NCBI RefSeq assembly: GCF_004341105.1
Contig: NZ_SLZK01000010.1
Span: 83,553-147,552 of the forward strand
From: Rhizobium sp. BK418
GTDB taxonomy: Bacteria; Pseudomonadota; Alphaproteobacteria; Rhizobiales; Rhizobiaceae
DNA: 64,000 bases
Direction: 5' to 3'
Shown one piece after another: positions 37,113 through 46,769 of this stretch. A model generated the notes under the pieces. It worked only from the letters and a program-made list of their open reading frames with translations, did no database searches and was not told the DNA's origin. The number at the start of each line of letters is the position of its first letter. Within the stretch, counting starts at the first letter, position 1. Made by a program: the position numbers and the translations under genes.

Positions 37113-37668
37113 AAGTCAGCACCTCCTCGGCCAGACCAAGGATTCCCGATGCGGGCACAGGTCCGAAATATCGGGAGTCGAACGAGCCTGGGAGTGAGGA
37201 ATGAAGGAAGACTTCGCCCCTGCCGACCTTGCTGTCGGAAATTGCCACCATGATTGGTCGGCCTTGCCCGTCCTCGGGCGACAGGGCCGAATGCGGCAGG
37301 ACAACACCATCGATTGTGACCGAGCGATCGATGTGAATATGTTGGCCTGCGGTCGCGACGATCGTCTTGATCAAGGGCGCATAGCCGCCGCGGCACAATC
37401 CGGAACGAAGATAACCGCGCTGCCGGGCTATCTGCATGGTCGCGCTGAGGGGCGGGCAGATGAAGACGATATCGCCGACGGCGGCCGCCCGTCTCAGCGG
37501 TTGAATGTGCCAAATCCCCAACGGTTCGCTTGGCGTCAGGTTGACGCGATATCCCGCAAGTCCGCCGGCAAGGATCGCCGATGCAAGCACCGCCGCGATC
37601 GCGACAGCCGTGGGGCCGACGCGAAAAGCCTGGCGGCGTGAAGGTCCTCGAGCGCCGATGATCGTCAT
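37102..37668 (-). CDS. traF: Conjugal transfer peptidase TraF (S26 family)
   Basis: A 188-residue membrane-anchored S26-type peptidase. One N-terminal helix (AVAIAAVLASAILAGGLAGY) precedes the catalytic Ser47 (LTPSEPLGIW); Lys101 (APLIKTIVA) completes the Ser/Lys dyad, and GRGEVFLHSS with FDSRYFGPV matches the later boxes. In related plasmids TraF matures or cyclises the TrbC pilin. The trbC gene is not in the window. It starts 1 nt after the traA stop and overlaps traB. Confidence 0.92.
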   Translation of the reverse strand: MTIIGARGPSRRQAFRVGPTAVAIAAVLASAILAGGLAGYRVNLTPSEPLGIWHIQPLRRAAAVGDIVFICPPLSATMQIARQRGYLRSGLCRGGYAPLIKTIVATAGQHIHIDRSVTIDGVVLPHSALSPEDGQGRPIMVAISDSKVGRGEVFLHSSLPGSFDSRYFGPVPASGILGLAEEVLTYAP

Positions 37669-37669
37669 T

Positions 37670-40600
37670 TCAGGAAAGCCCCTGGCTCTTCGCCTGACGG
37701 AGCGACTCTGCCCGCTTCATCGCGGCGGCGCTGCGTTCGTGGACCGCAAGTTGCTGTGCCGTCCGCATCGCATTCCACGCTGCTTTGACCTCGGCCTTCT
37801 GAGCCGGGCTCATTCCCGCCGTCACCGACTGGAAGGTCTCGCCATTCGCGTCCTTCGCCGCGATACCGATGAAGGTGCGTTCGCCGAACCGCTCGGCGAC
37901 GGCTTCGGCGAAAGCCTCGAGCTCGGCCTTCACCTGTCGGTCTGAACAGGCATATGCCAGACCAGCGCGAAGATCATTCCTGTCGATCGCGTCGCGCGCC
38001 CGCTCAAGCACCGTCTTGGCATTCGGCGACAGCGCAGGGATGTCAATGGAAACCTTCAATCTGGCTGCGCGCTCCAGCCGCTGATATTTGCGCTCTGCCT
38101 CCGCGCGCATTTCAAGGAAGCGTTCGAGATTGCGGGCGAGGGCGGGCACGTTGCGCAGGGCGGCCTCCCGGTTCTGCTTGTCGGTCTTACTGGCAAGAAT
38201 GCCCGTTCTTCCCCGGATCGCGCCGAAGGTTTCAGGCTCGATTGCCAGTTTGGACAGTGTGGTTGTCGCGCTCGCCCTGTCCTTGAGCATGGCGTCGACA
38301 TCGACGGCCTTGAACGCGGCCTCTGGGTGGGCGTAGACAAGCTGGAACCGGATCGAAATATTCTGCCATTGACGCTTCAGACCCGGATCGGACGAGAGCT
38401 TGTCTTTTACCGATTGGCCGACGGAACTGGGGAAGGTCGTGATGCCGGATACCATCGGCTTTGCCTCCTCGAGTGGATCGGCACGACTGGTTTGGCGCGG
38501 ACTGACCGAGAGGCCGATCCTTGCTGCAATTTCCGCCAGGCGGCTCGCCAGATCCTTGAGCAACTGCTTCTGGCGAACCGTCCATTCGAACCGATCGCGA
38601 ACCAGGGTTCGGGCGACGTTGACGAGATGGAGACCGCGAGCCTCGGCGAAGCGAAGCGCCTGGCGATAGAAGGGGCCATCGGCATAGTCGAGGGTCGTTT
38701 CCTTTGCGTTCCTGCGCGAAAGAACCGCCACCAGCCCGCCGGCCTTGGCGAAGGACCGGCGGCCGTAATAGACGTTGAGATCCTGGCGGTGACGGGTCAT
38801 GGCCACATAGATCAAGTGCCGATCGAGCGAGAGCGAGGCCAGCACCTTGACCTGATCGACGGTGGCCCCCTGGCTCTTGTGGATCGTCGTAGCATAGCCA
38901 TGGTCGATGTCGGCGTAGAAGCGCTGCTCGACCACGACGTGACGGCGCCGCTCGCCGTCACCGATCTCCGCAACGATGCGGCCGGGTGTGGCCTCAACGA
39001 CCCTCGCCAGCATGCCGTTCTTGACGCCGAGCGAGCTCTCGTTCCTGAGGAAGACGATCTGGTCGCCGGTCGCGAAATTGCGATCGCCCTCAGCCGTCTT
39101 GAACACGGATCCTTTGCCGATAACCCCGCGCTCGATCAGTCTGCTGCGGGCCATTTGGTTCAGCATGCGAACGTCGCGACGCAGATGAGCGAGGATCAGC
39201 GACGTCGTTGCGGGATCGTAGTCGCGGTCCCAGTCGGCGATCAGATTGTCGACGGCATCCGCCTTCAGGTCGGAACCAATCACCTTGCCGTTGGCACGGT
39301 AGGCGTTGAGGGCCTTGCCGGTCCTGCCGCCCGCAAGATCAAGCGAAGCGTCACGCATCCATTGCTGGCGTTGGCGGTAGATGGTTTCGAGTTCCGCATA
39401 GCCGATGCGGTCGGCGATCGCTCGAAAGGCAGCCCCGGCTTCGATCGGCTGAAGCTGTTCGGGATCGCCGATGAGAACGAGTTTGGCACCGGCCCTGGTT
39501 ACTGTTTCGACAAACAGCGCCATCTGCCGCGACGACACCATGCCGGCTTCGTCGAGCACGAAGACCGTCTCGCTGTCGAGCCGGTTACGCCCTTGGTTCC
39601 AGCGCAGTTCCCAGGACGCCAGGGTGCGCGAGGCAATGCCTGCTTCCTTCTCCAGGCCCTCGGCTGCCTTACCGGCGAGTGCCGCGCCGACAACCCGGTA
39701 GCCGGCCGCTTCCCAGGCCTCGCATGCCGCTTTCATCATTGTCGTTTTGCCGGCGCCGGCGCGGCCGATCACGGCGGCGATACGCTCAGGCCCTGCAATA
39801 TGTTCGATCGCCGCTTTCTGCTCGTCCGACAAGCGCAGATGACGCGCAAGCGTTGCCTGCAACACTGCTGCGCGCACACCATGCGACGATCGCTGCGAAA
39901 GCCAGATGGCACGATTGGCCATCTTCGCTTCGAGCATGATCATGTCGCGGGTCGCATATTTGGCGGGAACGCTCTGCCCGGTGGCTAGCTCGATCCGCTC
40001 CCGCTCGAGACGCAAGATCTCGGGGCACAGGAGAATCCGAACCATCAGATTCTGGAAGAGAGCAGGATCGTCGACGTAGCGGTAAAGGATCTTGGCGATG
40101 TCGCGTTCGTCGAAGACGCTTTTCTCGCGCGTGATCAGGTCGAGGACGAGCTCGGGACTTCGTTCTATCCGCCTTGCGTTCTCGGCCCTTCGCGCCTGCT
40201 GCTCTTCGAGCCGCTTAAGTGAACTAGCCTCCCGTGCATTCGCCGACTTCCGCTCGATGGCTTTGGTACCGACGCCGAGGTGGATGGTCGGTTCCAGCTC
40301 GATCCCTCGCTTTTCAAACGATCGCCCATCGACGCGAAGGTCGACACCGGCAAGGGTCAGATGGTGGTTCTGGCAGGCGAACCACCCATCGCGGAACGCC
40401 TTGAAGTCGTCGAGGCCACCGGCCCAGAGTTCGTAGATGATCTTGCCGGCATCGTTGCGAATCGGAGTGCCGTCCGCGCCAACAACCGCGACCTTCTTGG
40501 CCCCGAAACCGACCTCGGTCAGGGGGCGCAAGCTGGTCATAAGGTGGACATGAGGATTGCCGGGGGCATCGTGATAGACCCAATCGGCAATCATGCCTTT

Positions 40601-40975
40601 CGAGGTGATGTGTCGTTCGATGAAATCCCTCATGAGTTCGATGTTCTGCTGGGCGCTCAGCTCCAGGGGCAGCGCGATGGTTACGTCTTTGGCGAGCTGC
40701 GCGTCCGACCGCTTTTCGAAAGCCTCCACCTTGTTCCAAAAGGCCTCGGATGCACCGGAGACCGAGCGGTCGGCGATTAACGAACGCAGCCAATCAGGCG
40801 CGTTGGGCGGGATGACAAACTCTTCGTGAAGCAGTCCCCGCTTGGCGCGATAGTCGACCGAGCGCGCTTCCCGCTCGAAGTTCATCTTGGCGCAGTGCCG
40901 GTAAGCTGCCGACAGAACCGCGCTGCGGCCGCAGCCGCGGGCGACGACGCCGACGGAGAAGTGAGGGACGGCCAC
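37670..40975 (-). CDS. traA: Conjugative relaxase/helicase TraA
   Basis: A 1101-residue two-part protein. The N-terminal MobA/MobL-type relaxase has Tyr25 (SAVLSAAYRH) as likely nicking residue and the metal motif YHDAPGNPHVHL (His135, 142, 144). From about residue 380 a RecD-like helicase follows, with Walker A GRAGAGKTT and Walker B FVLDEAGMVSS, then VTIHKSQGATVDQ-like motifs (here TTIHKSQGATVDQ). It nicks oriT, just upstream of its own start at 41048-41092, and unwinds the strand. First gene of the traA-F-B-H operon. Length is typical of Ti/Sym plasmid TraA. Confidence 0.96.
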   Translation of the reverse strand: MAVPHFSVGVVARGCGRSAVLSAAYRHCAKMNFEREARSVDYRAKRGLLHEEFVIPPNAPDWLRSLIADRSVSGASEAFWNKVEAFEKRSDAQLAKDVTIALPLELSAQQNIELMRDFIERHITSKGMIADWVYHDAPGNPHVHLMTSLRPLTEVGFGAKKVAVVGADGTPIRNDAGKIIYELWAGGLDDFKAFRDGWFACQNHHLTLAGVDLRVDGRSFEKRGIELEPTIHLGVGTKAIERKSANAREASSLKRLEEQQARRAENARRIERSPELVLDLITREKSVFDERDIAKILYRYVDDPALFQNLMVRILLCPEILRLERERIELATGQSVPAKYATRDMIMLEAKMANRAIWLSQRSSHGVRAAVLQATLARHLRLSDEQKAAIEHIAGPERIAAVIGRAGAGKTTMMKAACEAWEAAGYRVVGAALAGKAAEGLEKEAGIASRTLASWELRWNQGRNRLDSETVFVLDEAGMVSSRQMALFVETVTRAGAKLVLIGDPEQLQPIEAGAAFRAIADRIGYAELETIYRQRQQWMRDASLDLAGGRTGKALNAYRANGKVIGSDLKADAVDNLIADWDRDYDPATTSLILAHLRRDVRMLNQMARSRLIERGVIGKGSVFKTAEGDRNFATGDQIVFLRNESSLGVKNGMLARVVEATPGRIVAEIGDGERRRHVVVEQRFYADIDHGYATTIHKSQGATVDQVKVLASLSLDRHLIYVAMTRHRQDLNVYYGRRSFAKAGGLVAVLSRRNAKETTLDYADGPFYRQALRFAEARGLHLVNVARTLVRDRFEWTVRQKQLLKDLASRLAEIAARIGLSVSPRQTSRADPLEEAKPMVSGITTFPSSVGQSVKDKLSSDPGLKRQWQNISIRFQLVYAHPEAAFKAVDVDAMLKDRASATTTLSKLAIEPETFGAIRGRTGILASKTDKQNREAALRNVPALARNLERFLEMRAEAERKYQRLERAARLKVSIDIPALSPNAKTVLERARDAIDRNDLRAGLAYACSDRQVKAELEAFAEAVAERFGERTFIGIAAKDANGETFQSVTAGMSPAQKAEVKAAWNAMRTAQQLAVHERSAAAMKRAESLRQAKSQGLS

Positions 40976-41044
40976 GGCGGAATTCCTTCACGGTTGCTAA
41001 CGAAATCAACAGGTTCATCGGGAGCGGCAGGCCGGCGGGGCCCA

Positions 41045-41095
41045 AACGGCAAAGCGTCGCATCAGCGACGTATAATTGCGCCCTTCGGATCCGCT
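41045..41095. other. Origin of conjugative transfer (oriT)
   Basis: The traA-traC divergent spacer contains the rhizobial oriT core: the inverted repeat CGTCGC (41055-41060) and GCGACG (41065-41070) with a 4-nt loop, followed by tataattgcgccctt (41071-41085). The last part matches the RSF1010/Ti-type nick region (TAAT/TAAGTGCGCCCT). Nicking is expected in or next to the TAATTGCGCCCT stretch on one strand. Its place between divergent traA and traCDG is the same as in Ti plasmids. Confidence 0.85.
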
Positions 41096-41231
41096 CCTTC
41101 GGAACGGCCGGGATGATGTTCAAATGTGTTGGCTGCGCCAACTCGCATTTATGTTAGTAGATCGAAAGCGCGATCTCATGGGACTCTCACGCCGTTAGAA
41201 ACCTCAACCGGCATGAAAGGGCTATCCCGAC

Positions 41232-41528
41232 ATGAAGAAACCGTCTTCCAGGATCCGCGCTGAAATCGCCGAGCTGCAAGAGCAGCTCAAAGCCGCAGAG
41301 ACCCGCGAGGCCGAACGCATCGGTCGCATCGCGCTGAAGGCCGGATTTGGCGAGATCGACATTGACGAGGCGCACCTTCAGACAGCTTTTGAGGATCTGG
41401 CCAAACGGTTTCACGCAGGCAAGGGAGGATCGAACGGGAAGGAGAGGGCAGGTGCAGGCGCCTCGAGCGCGACCGACGCCACGACGTTCGCGTCTGGCGC
41501 GGCTGCGAGCGGCACTCCGGAGGCTTGA
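41232..41528 (+). CDS. traC: Conjugal transfer protein TraC
   Basis: A 98-residue charged protein beginning MKKPSSRIRAEIAELQEQLK, with an N-terminal coiled coil and an Ala/Ser/Gly-rich low-complexity tail. This is the TraC family of rhizobial plasmids, a probable oriT accessory (relaxosome) protein. It is first in the traC-traD-traG operon, reading away from oriT. Confidence 0.87.
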   Translation: MKKPSSRIRAEIAELQEQLKAAETREAERIGRIALKAGFGEIDIDEAHLQTAFEDLAKRFHAGKGGSNGKERAGAGASSATDATTFASGAAASGTPEA

Positions 41529-41532
41529 GCGG

Positions 41533-41745
41533 ATGGCGCGCACCTCCACCTCGGATGCCCGCAAGAAGGATACGCGGGAGAAGATCGAACTCGGCGGGCT
41601 GATCGTCAAGGCGGGTCTCAGATACGAGAAGCGTACGCTCCTCCTCGGCGCGCTGGTCGAACTCAAGCAAAGGCTCGGTGATGATGCGGGGGAACGCCTG
41701 CGGCTGACCCTGATCGGTGCGAAGGCCTTCGGCGATGACGCTTAA
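41533..41745 (+). CDS. traD: Conjugal transfer protein TraD
   Basis: A 70-residue protein; ARKKDTREKIELGGLIVKAG, then LRYEKRTLLLGALVEL, is the conserved TraD core of Ti/Sym plasmids (not the F-plasmid TraD). ATG 41533 lies 4 nt after the traC stop; the longer open frame upstream overlaps traC. The end overlaps the traG start by 11 nt. Probably an oriT-binding accessory protein. Confidence 0.88.
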   Translation: MARTSTSDARKKDTREKIELGGLIVKAGLRYEKRTLLLGALVELKQRLGDDAGERLRLTLIGAKAFGDDA

Positions 41746-43654
41746 GAAAATCGCAGCGTTTCTCGTCCCGCTGATGTTAATGGTCTTGGCGACCATGTCG
41801 ACCAGCGGCGGCGAGCACTGGCTCTCGGGTCTGGCAAGATCGGAAGCCGGTAAGCTCGTGCTCGCTCGTGCAGCCATAACATTGCCGTATGCGATAGCCG
41901 CAGCTCTTGGCATCGTCTTTCTCTTGGCCACTGCAGGCTCCACGAACATCAAAGCCGTGGCATGGGGGGTTGCGGCGGGCGGAGCCGCGACGACAGCGAT
42001 CGCTGCAGGCCGGGAGATCGTGCGGCTCCAGACCCTCGCGAGCGGACCGCCCCCGCAACAATCGATCCTGACCTATGCGGATCTCGCCACGGCGTTTGGG
42101 GCCGTTGCGGTCACGATGACCGCGATTTTGGCTTTGCGCGTGGCAATCGTCGGCAACGCTGCGTTCAGGCGACCGGAACCGAAGCGCATCAGCGGCAGCC
42201 GAGCCCTGCATGGGCAAGCGGACTGGATGACGTTGCAGGAGGCTGCGAACCTTTTTCCGGATTCGGGCGGCATCGTCATCGGCGAACGATACCGTGTCGA
42301 CCGCGACAGCACAGCGACGCTTTCCTTTCGCGCAGACAAGCCCGAGACATGGGGCGCTGGCGGCAAGTCGCCGCTTCTGTGTTTCGACGGCTCGTTCGGT
42401 TCATCGCACGGCATCGTGTTCGCCGGCTCCGGCGGCTTCAAGACGACCTCGGTGACGATCCCGACGGCTCTCAAATGGGGCGGCTCGCTGATCGTTCTCG
42501 ATCCTTCCAATGAAGTTGCACCGATGGTCCTCGGTCATCGGTGCAAGGACGGCCGGGATGTCTTCGTGCTCGACCCGAAACGCCCCGGTATCGGCATCAA
42601 TGTGCTCGACTGGATCGGCCGCTTCGGCGGCACCAAGGAAGAGGATATAGCCTCCGTCGCGTCCTGGATCATCAGCGACAGCGGACGGGCGCAGGGTGCG
42701 CGCGACGACTTCTTCCGTACCTCCGGACTGCAACTGCTGACCGCCATCATCGCCGACATCTGCCTGTCGGGTCGTACGGAAAAGGAGATGCAAACGCTTC
42801 GCCAGGTGCGTTCCAATCTCGCCGAGCCGGAGCCGAAACTGCGCCAGAGATTACAGGACATTTACGACGGGTCGAAATCCGCCTTCGTGAAAGAAAACGT
42901 CGCGGCCTTCGTGAACATGACACCGGAGACGTTCAGCGGGGTCTACGCGAACGCAGTAAAGGAGACGCACTGGCTCTCCTATCCGAACTATGCGGCGCTG
43001 GTTTCGGGCTCGACCTTCGCGACCGACGCCATTGCCGGAGGCGATACCGACGTCTTTATCAACATCGATCTTAAGACGCTCGAGACGCATGCCGGCCTTG
43101 CCCGTGTCATCATCGGCTCGTTCCTCAACGCGATCTATAATCGTGACGGCGCGGTCAAGGGTCGAACGCTCTTCCTTCTCGACGAGGTTGCGCGGCTCGG
43201 CTACATGCGCATGCTGGAAACTGCGAGGGATGCAGGGCGCAAATATGGGATTACGCTCACCTTGATCTTTCAGTCGATCGGTCAGATGCGTGAAACCTAT
43301 GGCGGTCGCGATGCAGCGAGCAAGTGGTTCGAGAGTGCGAGCTGGATCTCGTTCGCGGCGATCAACGACCCGGAAACGGCTGATTACATCTCACGCCGCT
43401 GTGGCATGACGACGGTCGAGATCGACCAGGTCAGCCACAGTTTTCAGGCAAGGGGATCATCCCGCACACGATCGAAGCAACTGGCGGCGCGACCGCTGAT
43501 CCAACCCCATGAAGTGCTTCACATGCGGGCCGACGAGCAGATCGTCTTTACGGCCGGCAACGCGCCGCTCAGATGCGGGAGGGCCATTTGGTTTCGCCGA
43601 CGCGACATGCGGTCATGCGTGAACGCGAACCGCTTCGATAACGGCGCGCATTGA
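41735..43654 (+). CDS. traG: Type IV secretion coupling protein TraG
   Basis: A 639-residue VirD4/TraG coupling ATPase. Two to three N-terminal membrane helices (residues 1-145) are followed by Walker A GSGGFKTTS (about 232-240) and Walker B LFLLDEVARLG (about 480-490), then LTLIFQSIGQMRETYG. It brings the relaxosome to the transfer channel. ATG 41735 lies inside the end of traD; upstream in-frame codons lack homology. The channel genes (trb or virB) are not in the window. Confidence 0.95.
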   Translation: MTLKKIAAFLVPLMLMVLATMSTSGGEHWLSGLARSEAGKLVLARAAITLPYAIAAALGIVFLLATAGSTNIKAVAWGVAAGGAATTAIAAGREIVRLQTLASGPPPQQSILTYADLATAFGAVAVTMTAILALRVAIVGNAAFRRPEPKRISGSRALHGQADWMTLQEAANLFPDSGGIVIGERYRVDRDSTATLSFRADKPETWGAGGKSPLLCFDGSFGSSHGIVFAGSGGFKTTSVTIPTALKWGGSLIVLDPSNEVAPMVLGHRCKDGRDVFVLDPKRPGIGINVLDWIGRFGGTKEEDIASVASWIISDSGRAQGARDDFFRTSGLQLLTAIIADICLSGRTEKEMQTLRQVRSNLAEPEPKLRQRLQDIYDGSKSAFVKENVAAFVNMTPETFSGVYANAVKETHWLSYPNYAALVSGSTFATDAIAGGDTDVFINIDLKTLETHAGLARVIIGSFLNAIYNRDGAVKGRTLFLLDEVARLGYMRMLETARDAGRKYGITLTLIFQSIGQMRETYGGRDAASKWFESASWISFAAINDPETADYISRRCGMTTVEIDQVSHSFQARGSSRTRSKQLAARPLIQPHEVLHMRADEQIVFTAGNAPLRCGRAIWFRRRDMRSCVNANRFDNGAH

Positions 43655-43804
43655 CCCCTGCCGCTCGGTTAGCTCTCGAAACCCTATGCCGGTAAATCCG
43701 GCGGCTTTGGTCCATCACAACGAAAAGCCCGAAGGGTGCGATTGAAAGACCAGCAGGCGCAAATCCGGTGCCTGCAAAGCCGCACCGGCGAATGGGCTGC
43801 GCCC

Positions 43805-43975
43805 TCAGAAAGGCGGCTCGGTGTCGACGGTGCCCGACAGTTCGGCATGGGCCAGATTGAGCTCGGCCTGTGCCAGATAAAGCTCTGCAATGATCTGGCA
43901 GCGTTCGGCCGGATCGACCGCATTCGAAAGTTCGGCCCGCAATTCCTCGATCTGCTCTTCGATCGAAATCGTCAT
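43805..43975 (-). CDS. Small conserved protein next to traG
   Basis: A 56-residue acidic, almost wholly helical protein (MTISIEEQIEELRAELSNAV, ending VDTEPPF). Similar short proteins are common beside traG on rhizobial plasmids. The ribosome site GGAGATTGGAG precedes ATG 43975. It is convergent with traG. Function unknown. Confidence 0.65.
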   Translation of the reverse strand: MTISIEEQIEELRAELSNAVDPAERCQIIAELYLAQAELNLAHAELSGTVDTEPPF

Positions 43976-44612
43976 CTCCAATCTCCGTGAGTGGGTGAAA
44001 GATGACGCAGGGCGGTGCAGCGGATGGGCGGGGTCAAGGATCGCGAAGCGACCGCATGGCGGGGCGTGGGGGCACCGATTTTGTGTCGGCGGACGCCGTC
44101 CGGCCGCGCAAAATTGGCGGGACCGCGCATCCTTGAGGCCACCCATCCGGTGCGCCAGACTTGGAGGATCTGAGCAGACATCCCCGCTCTCCGTGTGGCA
44201 CTCATGAGGCGCAATCGGCTTCTATGCTCGCTCACGTCACAGCCGAAGATGACGGGAACGATCGCAAACAGCAGCTTATCGGTCGCCCGCATGACGGCTG
44301 CAATGACGGCAAGGTCCGGGCCGGTTCTCACATAGGCAAAGGCATGCCATAATGTCAGCAGCCCCACAAAACATCAAACCGGGGCTGCGATAGCACCTAT
44401 GGATGCAGGCGCCGTGACGAAGCGTAACCGCAGCAGGATGTTTACCATGGTCGCTCCGATTGGAGTTCACCTCCCAAAAGCAAAGTAAGAAAATAGGTGA
44501 AAGGATGCCGGCTTCTTTCTGCACGAGGGTAAATGCTTTCCTGCAGGAGACATCACTCACCGATGTCCCGAGATAGGCGCAACTCACACCGTTAAACGCA
44601 GGAGCAATCGAT
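43976..44612. other. 637-nt spacer, no confident gene
   Basis: A leftward open frame of 131 codons (44367-43972) ends by overlapping the start of the 56-residue gene. Its second half (KIGAPTPRHAVASRSLTPP) reads like non-coding sequence, so I do not call it. An 8-bp inverted repeat GCAGCCCC/GGGGCTGC (44358-44365 and 44381-44388) lies near its start. The last 240 nt form the leader of the MgtC-like gene; I recognise no riboswitch in it. Confidence 0.5.
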
Positions 44613-45311
44613 ATGGACGCCAGTCAATCAATTCTCCTTAAACTGGTGACCGCGTTGCTGCTCGGGACGCTGATTGGCGCCGAAAGACATTTGAAGCAGC
44701 GGAACTCAAATCTTGTGACGCATGCGCTTGTTTCCCTCGGTGCCGCGTCCTATGCGTCGCTTCCGAGCGCAATGGGCTTCGAATTCGATATGAGGATGGG
44801 CGCCCAGGTCGTCACCGGTATCGGCTTCCTTGGGGCGGGTCTCATCATCCGCGACGGCACCAACATCAAAGGCTTGAGCACGGCGGCGACGGTCTGGAGC
44901 ACCGGCGCGGTCGGCGTCTTCGCCGGCTATGGGCAGCTTCTCCTGGCAGCCGAAGCGGCCTTTTTCATCGTCGTCTTCAATTACACGCTTCCCAAGATTG
45001 GAGTGTATATCGAAGCCTGGTCTGTGGTCGCGCCGGAACAGGAGCGCATCTACGATATTAAGCTCAGATGCGAAACGGATCATGAAATAGCCGTCCGAGC
45101 GACGCTGCTGCAATCGCTGAACGCCAGCAAACTGCAGTTCCGGTCGATAAAGAGCCGCCTCGTCGATGCCAGCAACTCGATGGAAATCGAGGCGATCGTC
45201 TTCGCGAAAGGCGACCAAGACAGCGTTGTCGAACAACTCGTGGGCCAGCTGAGTTTGAGATCGAATGTTGCACAAACAAGCTGGTCAAAAATCGACGAGG
45301 AGGCCACCTGA
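44613..45311 (+). CDS. MgtC/SapB-family membrane protein
   Basis: A 232-residue protein. The N-terminal four to five helix MgtC domain has TALLLGTLIGAERHLKQRNS, RMGAQVVTGIGFLGAGLI and the IKGLSTAATVWSTGAVGV segment. The C-terminal cytosolic part (about 150-232) is ACT-like. MgtC proteins support growth at low magnesium and modulate ATP synthase in some bacteria. AGGAG precedes ATG 44613. It stands alone; the link to neighbours is unclear. Confidence 0.9.
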   Translation: MDASQSILLKLVTALLLGTLIGAERHLKQRNSNLVTHALVSLGAASYASLPSAMGFEFDMRMGAQVVTGIGFLGAGLIIRDGTNIKGLSTAATVWSTGAVGVFAGYGQLLLAAEAAFFIVVFNYTLPKIGVYIEAWSVVAPEQERIYDIKLRCETDHEIAVRATLLQSLNASKLQFRSIKSRLVDASNSMEIEAIVFAKGDQDSVVEQLVGQLSLRSNVAQTSWSKIDEEAT

Positions 45312-45590
45312 GACGTGAGGTGGCGCTTCTTGGGCGGCAGAGAAGGCAGCGCAGGCCTCCCTCTCGCCGCTTGAGGCTCGACTGCGGCAGCGGCAGCATC
45401 GGGCCGTGACATGATCAGCCGTGCGATACCGGTCCGCCGAGGGCCTTCGTAGCGCCAATTTAGGACAGGACGCACCATTGGGAACGCTTGCTGCTCTCCA
45501 CGTATGGTAGTAGAATTTGAGCATAGGCTAATTATTGTAGACTGCTTACATCCGCCTTCAATTATCGAATTTTTTGGTTCTGTTGGAGAC

Positions 45591-46769
45591 ATGTCGATGA
45601 AGTTCTATCGTCGAGTTTCGCCGACATTCCTAATGTTATCGTTCGCAGCTCTGATATCGGTGCCGCAAACCCTGGCGGCACAGGCTGGTCCGTCGGTTGG
45701 CGTCCTTTCCGTGCCGGTCGAGGACGTTTCGCCGAAACACGAATTCGTCGGACGTGTGGAGGCAGTCAATGCCGTCGATATTCGGTCGCGGATCGAAGGC
45801 TTCATCGACCAACGTCTTTTTGACGAAGGTCAGCTGATCAGTAAGAACCAGGAGCTCTTCCTGATCGACACGCGATCCCTGGACATAGCGCTGGCTGACG
45901 CCAAAGCAGCGCTGGCGAGCGCCCAAGCGGCATTGGCCGATGCTCAACGCCGCGTCGCGCGAAATCAATCGCTGAGCAATCAAACCGTACCGCGCGCGAC
46001 GTTGGAGGAAAGCCAGACTGCCGTCGAAACAGGCCAGGCAAGCCTCCTGTCGGCACAAGCACGCGTGAGCCAGGCCGAGCTCAATCTTAGCTACGCCCGG
46101 ATCGTCTCGCCGATTGATGGCCGCATCGGTGCTGCGCAATTGTCGGTCGGAAGCTTTGTAAGCGGCAGTTCAACGGTGCTGGCTCGCGTGGTCGCAATGG
46201 ACCCGATCCGCGTCGTGTTCTCGGTGAGCGATCGCTCAATCCTCGAACTACGTGCAAACCGAGGCAATATAGGCAAGGAGGAGCTCGCCGGCAGCTACAA
46301 GCCCAGCCTGAGGCTGTCGAACGGACAAGCTTACGCGGAGCCGGGAAAGATCGAATTCTTCGGCAACGAAATAGACCCGGCGACAGGAACACTCGCCGTT
46401 CGGGCACTGTTCTCCAATCCGGATTCGCTGCTTGTTCCCGGCCAGTTCGTAACGGTCGTCATATCGGAAAGGGAAAAGACGCTCCGTCCGGTTGTGCCGT
46501 TGGGAGCGGTGCAGCAGGATCGGGATGGCAAGTACGTTCTGCTCGCGAACGCGCAGAATGCCGTCGAATTACGTCGGATAAAGACGACCAAGCAGATTGG
46601 GGGAAGCTGGGTCGTGGACGATGGTCTTGAAGGCGGGGAGAAACTGATCGTCGACGGCCTGCAGAACGTGTCGGAAGGCATCGTCGTCGAGCCTAGGGAA
46701 GTTTCCCCGCCCGACAGCAGCGCAATCTCGCTCGCACCCACGGAATCGCAAGCGGGTTCAGGACAATGA
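45591..46769 (+). CDS. RND efflux periplasmic adaptor (membrane fusion protein)
   Basis: A 392-residue adaptor with a signal peptide (MSMKFYRRVSPTFLMLSFAA), then the lipoyl/barrel-sandwich part (EFVGRVEAVNAVDIRSRIEG), a coiled-coil hairpin rich in Ala/Gln, and LSYARIVSPIDGRIGAAQ. ATG 45591 is chosen for GGAG 5 nt upstream; the longer frame upstream has no signal sequence. Its stop overlaps the pump gene start (ATGA), forming a tight efflux operon. Confidence 0.93.
   Translation: MSMKFYRRVSPTFLMLSFAALISVPQTLAAQAGPSVGVLSVPVEDVSPKHEFVGRVEAVNAVDIRSRIEGFIDQRLFDEGQLISKNQELFLIDTRSLDIALADAKAALASAQAALADAQRRVARNQSLSNQTVPRATLEESQTAVETGQASLLSAQARVSQAELNLSYARIVSPIDGRIGAAQLSVGSFVSGSSTVLARVVAMDPIRVVFSVSDRSILELRANRGNIGKEELAGSYKPSLRLSNGQAYAEPGKIEFFGNEIDPATGTLAVRALFSNPDSLLVPGQFVTVVISEREKTLRPVVPLGAVQQDRDGKYVLLANAQNAVELRRIKTTKQIGGSWVVDDGLEGGEKLIVDGLQNVSEGIVVEPREVSPPDSSAISLAPTESQAGSGQ

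Noticed and set aside
38327..39988. A 553-codon open frame on the plus strand, antisense to traA
   Set aside because: TraA is unmistakable on the other strand with full motifs; the antisense frame has no recognisable domain and is a by-product of high-GC codon bias.
43972..44367. A 131-codon leftward frame ending in an ATGA overlap with the 56-residue gene
   Set aside because: First half has plausible codon use, but the second half reads as non-coding and no family is recognised; left as spacer.
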